Source: JACKBC01 sp041391125
GTDB taxonomy: Bacteria; Chloroflexota; Anaerolineae; Caldilineales; Caldilineaceae
Assembly: GCA_041391125.1 (NCBI GenBank)
Contig: JAWKON010000037.1
Span: 1 to 64,000, forward strand
Length of the DNA stretch: 64,000 nt
Direction of reading: 5' to 3'
Shown here: positions 16,520 through 25,390 of the stretch, piece by piece
Position numbering within the stretch: position 1 is the stretch's first letter
Layout of the letters: every line of letters starts with the position of its first letter
Position numbers and translations under genes: made by a program
The notes under the pieces: model-generated
The model's input: the letters and a program-made list of their open reading frames with translations, nothing else
What the model was told of the DNA's origin: nothing
The model's database searches: none

Positions 16520-16881
16520 TGCTATTCTTTACCCGTATGCAAAAGTACAGCGACTGCCCGCAAACCCTTTATACTTTCCGCAACTATTCCGTCCCATCAC
16601 GGAGTATCGGTCAGTCGCGTGAATCTGCTGCCGCTGCCGCCGCGGTTGCCGCCAATGGTGTGGCAATCTACAAGCGACAGGGCAGGATGTAAGTTTTCAC
16701 ATTTCAGGCAATTCGGTTAATGCGCCCCCAAAGGGGACCCACTGGGCGATGCATTGACAACTTTGTGAACAAGCAGCCTCCCTTGCGCGGGAGGCTGTTG
16801 CGCGTTATGCGCCCTCGTTCTATTATCCTCTCGCGTTTGGGTATGGTTGCTATCAAATTAATTCTTACAGGAGAAACCGAT
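16520..16881. other. Intergenic stretch with one hairpin
   Basis: No gene seen. CAGCCTCCC (16774-16782) and GGGAGGCTG (16789-16797) form a 9-bp stem with loop TTGCGC, a possible terminator for the kinase gene. The last bases carry AGGAG for the HEAT-repeat gene. Confidence 0.55.
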
Positions 16882-17417
16882 ATGCAACAACAACAAGCAA
16901 GCCTTCAAACCACAGCCAGTTTGAATCGTTGGAAAGCTGGCTGGCGCGCCACCCTCTGTTGGCGCCGCTGCACGGCATGCACACGCGCGTCAAAGAGCAA
17001 TATCAGCTCAGCCATGAGGCTATGACGCAATTGATCCGCGCCGCCGACCACCCCAATCCCAAAGTGCGCTGGTTCTGCGCTCATGAATTGGACCATCTGG
17101 CGACTAATGAAAGCATCGAGGCACTGCTAAAGCTGACCAAAGACCCGGTGGCCAAAGTGCGCATAGAGGCCGTTCACGCTCTGGGCTGCGAGCGGTGCAA
17201 GCAGTGTCAACTAAATGTGGATATGGTGGGACTCATGGTCGACTTTGCGCTCAATGACCCCGTCGCCAAGGTGCGTAGTGCGGCCATCTTCGCCTTGGGC
17301 TATTTGCCGGTGGACGTGCGGGCGGCAGACGCGCTGCGGCAAATCGTGGAGGACACAGCGACGCCAGAGGAGTTGCGCAAACCTGCCCAGCGCAGTCTGA
17401 AATATCATACAACATAA
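16882..17417 (+). CDS. HEAT-repeat (PBS lyase-like) protein, possible N-terminal frameshift
   Basis: From about 16929 an intact frame gives two to three HEAT/phycobilisome-lyase-like repeats: ADHPNPKVRWFCAHELDHLATNESIEALLKL, KDPVAKVRIEAVHALGCE and NDPVAKVRSAAIFALGYLPVD. The ATG at 16882 with AGGAG upstream is the natural start but lies one frame off, so a one-base indel near 16920 is likely; otherwise translation would begin at a TTG at 16929. A CxxC pair (CERCKQC) is present. Such proteins are usually binding scaffolds. The 3' end borders a mobile element, and its final codons are part of the duplicated target site. Confidence 0.8.
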
Positions 17418-17547
17418 TGTCATTAAGTTAAGCGTCATGGCGACCGCGCCAACTGCAACGCACGGCGGACCCACTCTGTACGATTCCATAATTTGGGGAC
17501 GCCGTGCATCGCAGTCTTCGCTAACTTAATGGCATTGTCATACAACA
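17405..17547. mobile_element. Second MITE-like element with 10-bp target-site duplication
   Basis: The element is 17415-17537 (123 bp). Its ends read TAATGTCATTAAGTTAAGCG on the left and, on the other strand, CAATGCCATTAAGTTAGCG on the right, an imperfect inverted repeat of about 19 bp. The direct repeat TCATACAACA borders it on both sides (17405-17414 and 17538-17547). The centre (17454-17513) is the family C palindrome also seen at 11456-11515. Confidence 0.82.
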
Positions 17548-17562
17548 AAGGAGTAAACTCTG

Positions 17563-18209
17563 ATGGCAGATTCTCCATTTCTTCACTCAATCTACACTGG
17601 CCAACCCAAAACTATGACCGATGCGCGCGGTGCCTGGGAGTCGTCCATTTACCGTGAGCAGGTTCATGGCCCGGTTATGTTGGAAACGCGCGGCCTCGTC
17701 GGTGATAAGGCGACCCAGCCGTATCATGGCACACGGAATTAGCCGTCTGCTGTCACTTTCTCGACCATTATCGCTTTTGGAATGCGCATTATGATATGAA
17801 TCTACAAGCGGGCAACGTGGGCGAGAATTGGGCGCTGGAAAATATCCGCCGAGGATGAAGTGTGCATTGGCGACATCTACCGGGTTGGCGCCGCGCTCGT
17901 ACAGGTGAGCGCTCCCCGTTCGCCATGCGAAACCCAAGCACGCCGCATCGGCCGCCCCGATTGGGTAAAGCTCACGCTACAGGAGCTGCGCACCGGCATC
18001 TATTTGCGCGTGTTGGAGCCGGGGATGGTCCAAGCCGAGATGCCTGGCGCCTTGTCGAACGGCTCAACCCGGGCAAGACCCCTCCCATGCTCAACCGCTG
18101 TTGGTATCACGAGTTTGATGCGGAGCTGGCGCAGGAATTTGCGGCCATGCCAGGGCTCATGCAGTGGTGGCAGCAGCGCTTTGCGGAAAAATTAGAGCGC
18201 ACGAAATAA
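17563..18209 (+). pseudogene. MOSC-domain protein (YiiM-like), frameshifted
   Basis: Starts at ATG 17563 with AAAGGAG upstream and reads MADSPFLHSIYTGQPKTMTD...TRGLVGDKATQPYHGT before a stop at about 17743. It then continues in another frame as VCCHFLDHYRFWNAHYD, GNVGENWALENI, EDEVCIGDIYRVGAALVQVSAPRSPC and GRPDWVKLTLQELRTGIYLRVLEPG, and ends in a third frame with WWQQRFAEKLERTK at 18209. This is the layout of a MOSC domain of about 215 residues, with the conserved PRSPC cysteine that binds sulfur or molybdenum cofactor. At least three indels are needed to restore it. Confidence 0.82.
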
Positions 18210-18223
18210 ACCAATATATCTGT

Positions 18224-18365
18224 GGCTCTTCAGGATTCCAGGTGGTTGACATTCGTAGGTCACTCTTGCAGAGTGACGGACCCGGTCTACCGACGGATGT
18301 CACTCTGCAAGAGTGACCTACGAGGGCGCACCTCTCTTGTCAACCACATGAGATCCGGTAGAGCC
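18224..18365. repeat. Nested palindromic element, family B
   Basis: The outer imperfect inverted arms are GGCTCT...GGAT...GTGGTTGACA (18224-18251) and TGTCAACCAC...GGT-AGAGCC (18338-18365). They enclose an inner perfect 24-bp inverted repeat (18254-18277 and 18299-18322), which itself contains CACTCTTGCAGAGTG. The outer arms match the elements at 10.2 and 22.7 kb, but the inner core is different. Confidence 0.8.
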
Positions 18366-18369
18366 AGAT

Positions 18370-18494
18370 CTGATTGATTGACACATTTAATCTTTCTACC
18401 GCGAAGGGCGCGCAGAAACGCGAAGAATCTACTCGGGGACCCATTGCGCATCTTCGCGCCCTTCGCGGTAAAATAAGATTTGTCAGTCAATCAG
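18370..18494. repeat. Nested palindromic element directly after the previous one
   Basis: The outer arms are CTGATTGATTGACA (18370-18383) and TGTCAGTCAATCAG (18481-18494), with one mismatch. The inner arms are TACCGCGAAGGGCGCG (18397-18412) and its perfect complement at 18455-18470. With the family B element it fills the whole gap between the MOSC and MalT-like genes. Confidence 0.8.
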
Positions 18495-18574
18495 GACCAT
18501 AGCGAATATGGCGACTCCTTTTCATTGCCTCCCATCTGTTTTATAATTAACAGGCAATCCCAGAGGAGCCAGCC

Positions 18575-21256
18575 ATGCCCATCCCCATTTTACAGACCAA
18601 ACTATATATTCCACCGCTGCGCCACGCGCTTGTCCCCCGCCCCCAACTGATTACGCGCTTGAATCGGGGCGCGCAACACAAATTGACCCTGGTCGCCGCC
18701 CCGGCTGGCTTTGGCAAAACGACGCTGGTCGTCGAATGGCTTGGCCAACGCAAGGCGCCCGCAGCCTGGCTCTCGCTCGACGAAGCGGACAATGACCCCA
18801 CCCGTTTTTTGAGCTATTTGATCGCCGCCTTGCAGCAGGTGGACGCCGCGGTGGGCCAATCGGCGCACGCTCTGCTGCAATCGCCCCAGCCGCTGGCCGC
18901 CGAAGCCGTGATGACGGCGCTCATCAATGATCTGACGCACATCACGGACGACGTAACGCTGGTTCTCGATGACTATCACCTGATCAGCCGCCGCCCCGTT
19001 CACCACGCGCTCACCTTTCTGCTCGATCACCTGCCGCAGCCCAACTGCACCTGTTGCTGACCACGCGCCGATCCGTCGCTGCCGCTGGCCCGGCTGCGCT
19101 TCGCGACGAACTGCACGAAATACGCGTGGATGATCTGCGCTTCACTTTGGCGGAAACAGCAGCGCTGCTCAATGATGTCAATGATTTGCAACTAGCAGAG
19201 ACCGAGGTGGCCGCGCTGACAACGCACCGAAGGGTGGATTGGCCGGCCGCAATCGGCGGGTCTATCGCTCCAGCAGCAGCCGGACCGTTTCCGCTTTATA
19301 CGCCCCTTTGCCGGCGACAATCACTATATTGTGGACTATTTGGTCGAGGAAGTGCTGAATCAACAGCCGGACGCGTTGCAGGACTTTCTGCTGCAAACAT
19401 CGATTCTCCAACGCATGAACGCGCCCCTCTGCAATGCGGTGACGGGGCAAACCGATAGTGAGGCGCGGCTGGAACAATTGGCGCGCGCCAATCTCTTTAT
19501 CGCCGCGTTGGACGACCAGCGCCAATGGTATCGCTATCATCGCCTGTTCGCCGAGGTGCTGCGCAATCGTTTACAGCGCACGCAGCCCGCTGCCATTCCC
19601 ACTCTACACCGCCGCGCCGCCGATTGGTGCGAGCGCCACGGTTGGACCGCCGAAGCCATTGCCCACTTCTTGAACGCGGCGGACCACACGCAGGCGGCGC
19701 GCCTCATCGACCAAAATGCGCGCGCCCTACTGAAGCAGGGCCAGGCCACCACGTTATTGGAGTGGCTAAACAAGCTGCCCGCCGCGCTGGCGGCCGCCCC
19801 GCAACTCTGCGTAGCCAGGGCGTGGGCGCGGCTATTGGTCGGCCCGCTGGACGCTTTGGCGGCGGCTTTGCAATTGGCGGAATCCGCGGTGGCGGCGGCG
19901 GATGAGCTGACAGATGCTGACCAGCGTGCGCTAACCGCCGAAGTTCACGCCCTGCGCGTAATCGCCACCGTCGAGCAAGGCGATACCTCGGCCGCAGTCG
20001 TGCAGCTTGCCCAACAGGCGCTGCGCAATTTGCCTGCCGACAGCCCTTATTTGCAGAGTGCATTGGCAACCGCGCTGGCCTTGGCCCATCGCGCTAATGG
20101 CAACGTACAAGCCGCGGTTGCCACCTTTTCCCAAGCCCAAATAATTGCCGACCAGCACAACGATCTCTTTTCACACCTGTTGATTAACTATGAGTTAGCC
20201 GAGCTTCAAATCGAACAGGGTCAACTGCGCCAGGCGGAGGCGCGCCATCGGCAAGCAATCCAATTGGCCGCAGAACGCTTGGGGCCAGGCGCACGCCATA
20301 TCGCGCTGACCGGCGCGGCGCAGATTGGTTTGGGCAAAGTGCTTTATGAATGGAACGAGTTGGCAGCAGCCCGGCAACACTTGGCGCAGGGCTATGCCAT
20401 CGCCGATCAACCGGGCGGCATTGGTTTCCCCCGCAGCGCAGCGGTAGCGCTGGCCCATCTGCACCAAGCATTGGGTGACGAAGACGCCGCCACGGCATGG
20501 ATGACGCGGGCGGAAGAGATGGCGCGCGGCGCGCCGCGTCCACAGGTGGCGACTGAAATCGCCTTGCATAAAGTGCGTCTGTTGCTGAAACAAGGTCAAA
20601 TCGATGGGGCGACAGCGTGGCTACGCGCCCATGGCCTCGACATGACGCAGGTTCCCGATTACAGCGGCGAGGCGCACTATCTCACGCTGCTGCGCGTCCA
20701 TTTAGCACAGCATGAGCGCACTGCATTATTGGCCGCCCGCGCCGTGATGACAGTCCTATTGCAGCGCGCGCAGACGCAACAGCGCCACGGGCGCATGATC
20801 GAACTTTACACGCTCCAGGCCCTGCTTTGGCAAGCGCTGGGCCAAACCGAAGAGGCGCTGCGCCCGTTGGAATACGCATTGGCCGCCGCCGAACCGGCGG
20901 GCTATTTACGCATTTTCGTTGATGAAGGGCAGGCCCTGTTTGAACTGCTCCAATTGGCGCTGGCGCGAAAAATCAAGCCCGGCTATGTCAGCCGCTTATT
21001 GGCCGCTGGCAAAGTGGAGCAGGAACGGCTGGCTGCGCAGCAGTCCGCCCAGCCGCTGGTCGAGCCGCTGACCGCGCGCGAATTGGAGATCCTCACGCTG
21101 CTCGCCAACGGGTTGAGCAACCGCGCCCTTGCCGAAATTCTGGTGATCACCATCGGCACCGTCAAACGGCACGTCATGAACATCTATGGCAAGCTGGGCG
21201 TGAACAGCCGCACCCAAGCCATTGCCAAAGCCCGCCAGCTGCGGCTGATCGACTAG
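18575..21256 (+). CDS. MalT-type LuxR-family ATP-dependent transcriptional activator (frameshifts near 19.05-19.33 kb)
   Basis: A large regulator of about 890 residues. The N-terminal NTPase reads LQTKLYIPPLRHALVPRPQLITRL, with Walker A in APAGFGKTTLVVEWL and Walker B in VTLVLDDYHLI. The frame breaks near 19040, again near 19230 and near 19300, where LLTTRR, DELHEIRVDDLRFTLAETAALLND and HYIVDYLVEEVL are in different frames. From 19331 a 641-residue intact frame gives the TPR-like sensor region, and from about 21065 the LuxR helix-turn-helix LTARELEILTLLANGLSNRALAEILVITIGTVKRHVMNIYGKLGVNSRTQA. A ribosome-binding site AGAGGAG precedes the start. Typically it senses a small ligand with ATP and activates adjacent genes. 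Confidence 0.9.
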
Positions 21257-21308
21257 GTCTATCTATGGGCTGCCCTGGCGCGAAATGGGTATTCCACAGA
21301 TTCAGTAT

Positions 21309-21340
21309 AAAAAAAGGAGGAGTCGCTGTCAGCGGCCTCC
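21309..21340 (-). terminator. Intrinsic terminator for the small peptide gene
   Basis: On the minus strand GGAGGCCGCTG-A-CAGCGACTCCTCC forms a stem-loop followed by seven T residues. It lies 37 bases past the stop of the Cys-rich peptide gene and facing the MalT-like gene. Confidence 0.8.
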
Positions 21341-21376
21341 CCCTTATGCGGGTTTTATTCAATTGTAGGTTACACA

Positions 21377-21529
21377 TTAGAAGCAGATGCGGCGGTATTT
21401 CCAGCACGGATAGGCCACAGTGACGAACCAGATGCGCTTGTAGCAGACGCCGACGTAGGGGATGTAGATGCAGAGCATTTCCAGGCGTTCTTCGAGCTGT
21501 TCCAGGGCGAAATCATTCTTGTTCAACAT
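21377..21529 (-). CDS. Small Cys- and aromatic-rich peptide, possible precursor peptide
   Basis: A 50-residue peptide starting at ATG 21527-21529 with AAAGGA 8 bases upstream. The first 19 residues (MLNKNDFALEQLEERLEML) are acidic and helical, like a RiPP leader. The rest is rich in Cys (4), Tyr, Trp, Ile and Val and basic at the end (CYKRIWF, YPCWKYRRICF). It has its own ribosome-binding site and a good intrinsic terminator, so it is a stand-alone unit. No modification enzyme or transporter is adjacent. It could be a bacteriocin-like or other modified peptide, or a small membrane-active protein. No family recognised. Confidence 0.6.
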   Translation of the reverse strand: MLNKNDFALEQLEERLEMLCIYIPYVGVCYKRIWFVTVAYPCWKYRRICF

Positions 21530-21735
21530 GGTTGGGGTCCTTTCATAGTTGTGAATTTGTTTGTAGATAGAGCGTTTATAGTTATTTAGCAGCGGGGTGC
21601 GTTGCTTATTGCTGTTTCTGTTTTGTTTGCTGCTGTGCCCCAATTGTAACGTGTCGCACAGCCGAAATGTAGGCTTGCTTTCTAACACTTTGATGCTTTT
21701 TCCTGAAACTTTGTGCATCTTTTGATAGAAATCGA

Positions 21736-21818
21736 GTAACTACCAAGCCAGTCGAGGCCTGAGCCTGTCGAAGGCCGCCATTCCCTTCGACAGGCTCAGG
21801 GAACGGCTTGGTAGTTAC
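21736..21818. repeat. Nested palindrome with a TGAGCCTGTCGAAGG core
   Basis: The outer perfect 14-bp arms GTAACTACCAAGCC (21736-21749) and GGCTTGGTAGTTAC (21805-21818) enclose an inner pair CTGAGCCTGTCGAAGG and CCTTCGACAGGCTCAG. The inner core is a REP sequence widespread across bacterial phyla. It lies between the peptide gene and the ICMT-like gene. Confidence 0.85.
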
Positions 21819-21848
21819 GAAATCGACGATTATACCTAGCTTTGCATA

Positions 21849-21899
21849 AAAACAGCGGTTTTGCCATAGGGGTTTAGCCAGAAGTAAAACCGCTGTTTT
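21849..21899. terminator. Hairpin with 14-bp arms
   Basis: AAAACAGCGGTTTT (21849-21862) is perfectly repeated inverted at 21886-21899 with a 23-base loop. It may be a terminator-like or dispersed palindrome; no gene ends directly at it. Confidence 0.5.
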
Positions 21900-22112
21900 C
21901 ATCTCAGCCGCAGTATGGGCTTCTACTTATCTGCTCCTTGACCGTTGGTAAACAGTTGCCCGCGGTTTTTACTTTTCTACACCCATCCTCTACACCCCTT
22001 AATACACCTTTGGATCGACGCCAAGTGCATACTCCCGCCCTATACTGTTGTGCAAAGGGTTGACATTGCCGAATGAATGATCGCTTTGCGACTGTACCCA
22101 AAAGGAGAGATG

Positions 22113-22562
22113 ATGAACGTGCAGAAAATCATGCCGCCGACCTACGCACTTTTGAGCTTGCTGCTTATGGTTGGGTTGCACCTGGTGTTCCCCATGGCTC
22201 AAATTATCGGTCCACAATGGCGTTTGGCAGGCGTTCTGCTAATCGGTGTTGGCTTAGCGATGAACATCGTAGCGTCCAACGTCTTCAAGACGCGCCAAAC
22301 AACCATCAAGCCATATGAAGCCCCAACGGTTCTGGTCACAACCGGCTTCTTTCGGTTGAGCCGCAATCCCATGTATCTGGGCGGCGTCCTGCTGCTGACG
22401 GGGGCCGCCCTTCTGCTGGGCTCTTTGACGCCTTTTGGGGTCATCCCGCTATTTATTGCATTGCTCAATGAAGGCTTTATTAAAAAGGAGGAAAGAATCT
22501 TGGCGGCTACATTGGGTGAACCCTACTTGGCCTATCAGAAACAAGTGCGGCGCTGGATTTGA
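22113..22562 (+). CDS. Isoprenylcysteine carboxyl methyltransferase-like integral membrane protein
   Basis: A 149-residue membrane methyltransferase of the ICMT/PEMT group with about four transmembrane segments. The cofactor-binding C-terminal signature is present: LVTTGFFRLSRNPMYLGGVLLLTGAALLLG, then EGFIKKEERILAATLGEPYLAYQKQVRRWI. Bacterial members methylate unknown lipid or small substrates. The start at 22113 is chosen because AAGGAG lies 5 bases upstream; the neighbouring ATG at 22110 is too close to it. Confidence 0.88.
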   Translation: MNVQKIMPPTYALLSLLLMVGLHLVFPMAQIIGPQWRLAGVLLIGVGLAMNIVASNVFKTRQTTIKPYEAPTVLVTTGFFRLSRNPMYLGGVLLLTGAALLLGSLTPFGVIPLFIALLNEGFIKKEERILAATLGEPYLAYQKQVRRWI

Positions 22563-22639
22563 AACGAACACCATGAGGAAACACAAGCAGAAATTAACTA
22601 CAGATTTCACAGACTTCGACGTGAGCTCATTCTTTTGGT

Positions 22640-22755
22640 TAAGCGGGATCGCATGTGATTGACAAGAGGTAGCGACGGTTGAGTAGGCTGCAACAGTTGG
22701 CAGCCGTATCGAAACCAAAGCAGGTCAACCGCATGTGAATCGGAAGAGCTATTCT
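22640..22755. repeat. Palindromic element, family B with REP core
   Basis: The outer arms are GGGATCGCATGTGATTGACA (left) and GGTCAACCGCATGTGAATC...AGAGC (right). The core is GGTTGAGTAGGCTGC-AACAGTTG-GCAGCCGTATCGAAACC. It is the best match to the 10.2 kb element (in the opposite orientation), and lies upstream of the DUF2306 gene. Confidence 0.8.
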
Positions 22756-22772
22756 TTAAAAGGGAGGATAGA

Positions 22773-23426
22773 ATGAACAGCATAATATTAGGCAACGAAG
22801 CGCGCCGCGGGACGCACAATGGTTTGGGCTGGCAAATCGCCTGGTGGAGTTTCTTTTTGATCTGCGCCCTTTACGGCGGCTACGCGCTCTATGTGGGCAT
22901 GACCGAACTGCTGGCCTATCAAGGCCTAGCCGCCAGCTTGAAACCGCGCGGCATCCCGCTAATTTTTGTGCTGCACGCGCTAACCGGCAGCGTGGTGCTG
23001 ATCAGCGCGGCGCTGCAACTCAACCCGAGCCTGTTGAAAAGACACAAACTTCATCGCATCATTGGGCGCATCTACGTCGGGACGGTCTGGCTGTCCAGCG
23101 CGGCGGGGCTGTGGTCGGCGCGCTTTTTTGATGTGGGCATTGTGGCCCAAATCATCTTTGCGTTGGTAGCCGTGCTCTGGTTTGGTGCAACGACGGCGGC
23201 GCTGCTGGCCATCCGTCAACGCAAAGTGGCCGCGCATCGCGAATGGATGCTGCGCAGCGTGGCTCTATCGTGCTTCTTTTTGACCTTTGAGTTTTGGAAA
23301 GCGGGCATGGCCAGCACCAGCCTGCCGGAGTCGATTGGCTATCCATTGGCGGTCTTTGCCAGTGGGAGCGTCAACCTGCTCATTGCCGAATGGTGGATTG
23401 GGCGCACGCGGAGGAGTGCATTATGA
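22773..23426 (+). CDS. DUF2306 family integral membrane protein
   Basis: A 217-residue protein with about six transmembrane segments. Family marks are HALTGSVVLISAALQL, KRHKLHRIIGRIYVGTVWLSSAAGL (the HR-x-x-GR-x-Y motif) and KVAAHREWMLRSVALSCFFLTF. Conserved histidines in these motifs suggest haem or metal binding, but the function is not established. GGGAGGATAG provides the ribosome-binding site. Its stop overlaps the following methyltransferase start by 4 bases (ATGA), so the two are co-translated. Confidence 0.88.
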   Translation: MNSIILGNEARRGTHNGLGWQIAWWSFFLICALYGGYALYVGMTELLAYQGLAASLKPRGIPLIFVLHALTGSVVLISAALQLNPSLLKRHKLHRIIGRIYVGTVWLSSAAGLWSARFFDVGIVAQIIFALVAVLWFGATTAALLAIRQRKVAAHREWMLRSVALSCFFLTFEFWKAGMASTSLPESIGYPLAVFASGSVNLLIAEWWIGRTRRSAL

Positions 23427-23998
23427 AAATGTCATCCATTGAAAAAGTATTTGTCAACAGCCTCCGCCACAGCCAGCGCGTGAGCGACCATGCACAGGCA
23501 TTGCTCAACCGGATTACGATTACGCCGGGCCAAAAGTATCTGGACGTGGGCTGCGGCAACGGCGCCGCGCCCATCCGCATTGCGCGCCACTATCCGCTGG
23601 ACGTGACCGGCATCGACGTGGACCCGGCGCAGATTCAAGCCGCGCAGGAGGCCGGCGCCGGCATGGACAACGTGCATTTTCAGACGCTCGACGGCGTCGA
23701 ACTGCCCTTTGCCGATGCGGAATTCGATATTGTATCGACCAACAAAGTGATGCACCATATTCCACATTGGGAGCGCGCTTTGGGCGAAATGGCGCGCGTC
23801 CTCAAGCCGGGCGGTCACCTGATTTTCAGCGATCTGATCTATGCCCGCTGGCTGGCCGCGTCGGGCAACGCGTTAGCCAAAAGGTATGCCGGTTTCCCCA
23901 CGCGCAGAGGCATCGACATACTGGTGGCGCGCCATCAACTGCGCCCAATTTACGGCTCCAGGTCACCGATGCACTATGAGGCCATCTGGCAGAAATGA
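23423..23998 (+). CDS. Class I SAM-dependent methyltransferase
   Basis: A 191-residue methyltransferase (Methyltransf_11 type). Motif I is YLDVGCGNGAAPIRIA near residue 40, motif II is VTGIDVDPAQI, followed by FQTLDGVELPFADAEFDIVSTNKVMHHI and RVLKPGGHLIFSDLI. It is translationally coupled to DUF2306, which suggests a joint role, perhaps modification of a lipid or membrane quinone-like compound (inference). A long hairpin follows the stop. Confidence 0.9.
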   Translation: MKMSSIEKVFVNSLRHSQRVSDHAQALLNRITITPGQKYLDVGCGNGAAPIRIARHYPLDVTGIDVDPAQIQAAQEAGAGMDNVHFQTLDGVELPFADAEFDIVSTNKVMHHIPHWERALGEMARVLKPGGHLIFSDLIYARWLAASGNALAKRYAGFPTRRGIDILVARHQLRPIYGSRSPMHYEAIWQK

Positions 23999-24029
23999 TG
24001 GCCTGAGCAATAAGCCGGAAAACAGATCG

Positions 24030-24087
24030 CACGCAAAGCCGCAGAGACGCCAAGAAGTCTGTCTTGGCGTCTCTGCGGCTTTGCGTG
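24030..24087. terminator. Hairpin with 25-bp perfect arms
   Basis: The arms 24030-24054 and 24063-24087 are perfectly complementary, with the 8-base loop AAGTCTGT. The text (ACGCAAAGCCGCAGAGACGC) is of a repeat type common in environmental genomes. It probably ends the DUF2306-methyltransferase transcript. Confidence 0.8.
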
Positions 24088-24323
24088 TATTTAAGTTCTC
24101 GATACGTCAGGCGCCGTCCGCACAATTTTCGATAGTTGCATTTCCTGGCAACTTTCCGTATGATTACGCTTGTCAATACGCACCCCATCCATGAGATTCC
24201 ACCATGGTCGGCGACCTGGCCATCCATGTGTTGGCCCCGAAACTCACCTCCTATGAAAGATCATAAAAACTCATGGCGTCATCATAATGTAGAGTCAAAC
24301 AACATCTATACAAGGTTAGAGCC

Positions 24324-25388
24324 ATGAACTTTAACGATCATGGGGCCCCGGCAAAGCGCACCGCCCAATCGACAGCAGACAATCGCACAGACGAATCGAC
24401 CGCGCACTCTGCACAGCCTCCAACGCAAGAGGGTGGCCATTCCACTTCAATTCACACCGCTGGCGGCTCCCATGTGCAGGGCGATGTGGCGGCTGGCGGC
24501 GACTTTATTGGGCGCGATCAGATCATCCAAGGGGATCGAGTCGCTGGCAATAAGATTACCGTGGTCGTCCAAAACGCTGATGAGGCGGCCGCCATCCACA
24601 AAGATGCCTGGCTGCGGCAAGCCCTGATCACCGGCGATTTTGCACGTAAACCGTTTGAGCCGGAAACGGTGCTGATCCCGGCTGGCCCGTTTCTGATGGG
24701 CAGCGATGTCGACGGCGGATTTGAATCGCCGCCGCACGAAGTGAGCCTGCCGCCCTTTCGTCTGGGCAAATACCCGGTGACCAACCGCGAATTTGCGGCG
24801 TTTGCCAAAGCCACGGGCATGCTCGTAGCGCCAGAACTGGGGTGGGATGGCCAAACGCCCTTTGCAGACCGGCTGCGCCACCCGGTGAGCGGCGTCACCT
24901 GGCGCGAAGCCCTGGCCTACTGTGATTGGCTGCGCACGGAGACTGGACGCCCCTACACGCTGCCCACCGAAGCCCATTGGGAAAAGGCCGCCCGCACACC
25001 CGACGGGCGCATCTATCCGTGGGGCAACGCGTGGCAAGCGGCGCGCTGCAACCATGAAAGTACAGGGCTGACTGCGGTGGACGCATTTCCGGCGCAGAAC
25101 GCGTATGACGTTTGCGACATGGTGGGCAATGTGCGCGAATGGACCAGCACGCTATGGGGCGAAGAGCTGCGCCAGCCAGATCCGCGCTATGGTTACCCCT
25201 GGCGCAATGACGAACGCAACGACCTGACGGCCAATGACCAAATCCGGCGCGTCTGGCGCGGCGGTGGTCATAGCGACAAACTGGCGGCGTTGCGCTGCAC
25301 TGCCCGCGGCGCGCAATTGCCCCCAAGCCGGGGTGCACCCCAAAAGCGCGTGGGCTTCCGCGTCATGATCATATGGGAGGAGGCATAG
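24324..25388 (+). CDS. Formylglycine-generating-enzyme-like (SUMF1/FGS) domain protein of a STAND-type conflict operon
   Basis: A 354-residue protein. Residues 1-45 are polar and disordered. About 45-90 is a glycine-rich repeat (HVQGDVAAGGDFIGRDQIIQGDRVAGNKITV) of a kind found N-terminal to effectors in bacterial conflict proteins. From about 110 the FGE/C-type-lectin-like domain begins: ETVLIPAGPFLMGSDVDGG, PFRLGKYPVTNREFAAF, GVTWREALAYCDWL, LPTEAHWEKAARTPDG, YPWGN, DMVGNVREWTS, and GFRVMI at the end. The usual catalytic cysteine pair is not clearly present, so binding rather than formylglycine formation is likely. It is first in an operon with SIR2 and STAND genes (2-base gap to the next). 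Confidence 0.85.
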   Translation: MNFNDHGAPAKRTAQSTADNRTDESTAHSAQPPTQEGGHSTSIHTAGGSHVQGDVAAGGDFIGRDQIIQGDRVAGNKITVVVQNADEAAAIHKDAWLRQALITGDFARKPFEPETVLIPAGPFLMGSDVDGGFESPPHEVSLPPFRLGKYPVTNREFAAFAKATGMLVAPELGWDGQTPFADRLRHPVSGVTWREALAYCDWLRTETGRPYTLPTEAHWEKAARTPDGRIYPWGNAWQAARCNHESTGLTAVDAFPAQNAYDVCDMVGNVREWTSTLWGEELRQPDPRYGYPWRNDERNDLTANDQIRRVWRGGGHSDKLAALRCTARGAQLPPSRGAPQKRVGFRVMIIWEEA

Positions 25389-25390
25389 AC

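Noticed and set aside
16470..17025. ATG frame at 16882 continuing as an independent small gene
   Set aside because: After about 13 codons it diverges from the HEAT frame and becomes Arg/Cys-rich; more likely one gene with an indel.
24324..25388. Formylglycine-generating enzyme that would mature the sulfatase at 8.4 kb
   Set aside because: Far from the sulfatase, operonic with SIR2 and STAND genes, carries a conflict-type Gly-rich N-terminus and lacks a clear catalytic cysteine pair.
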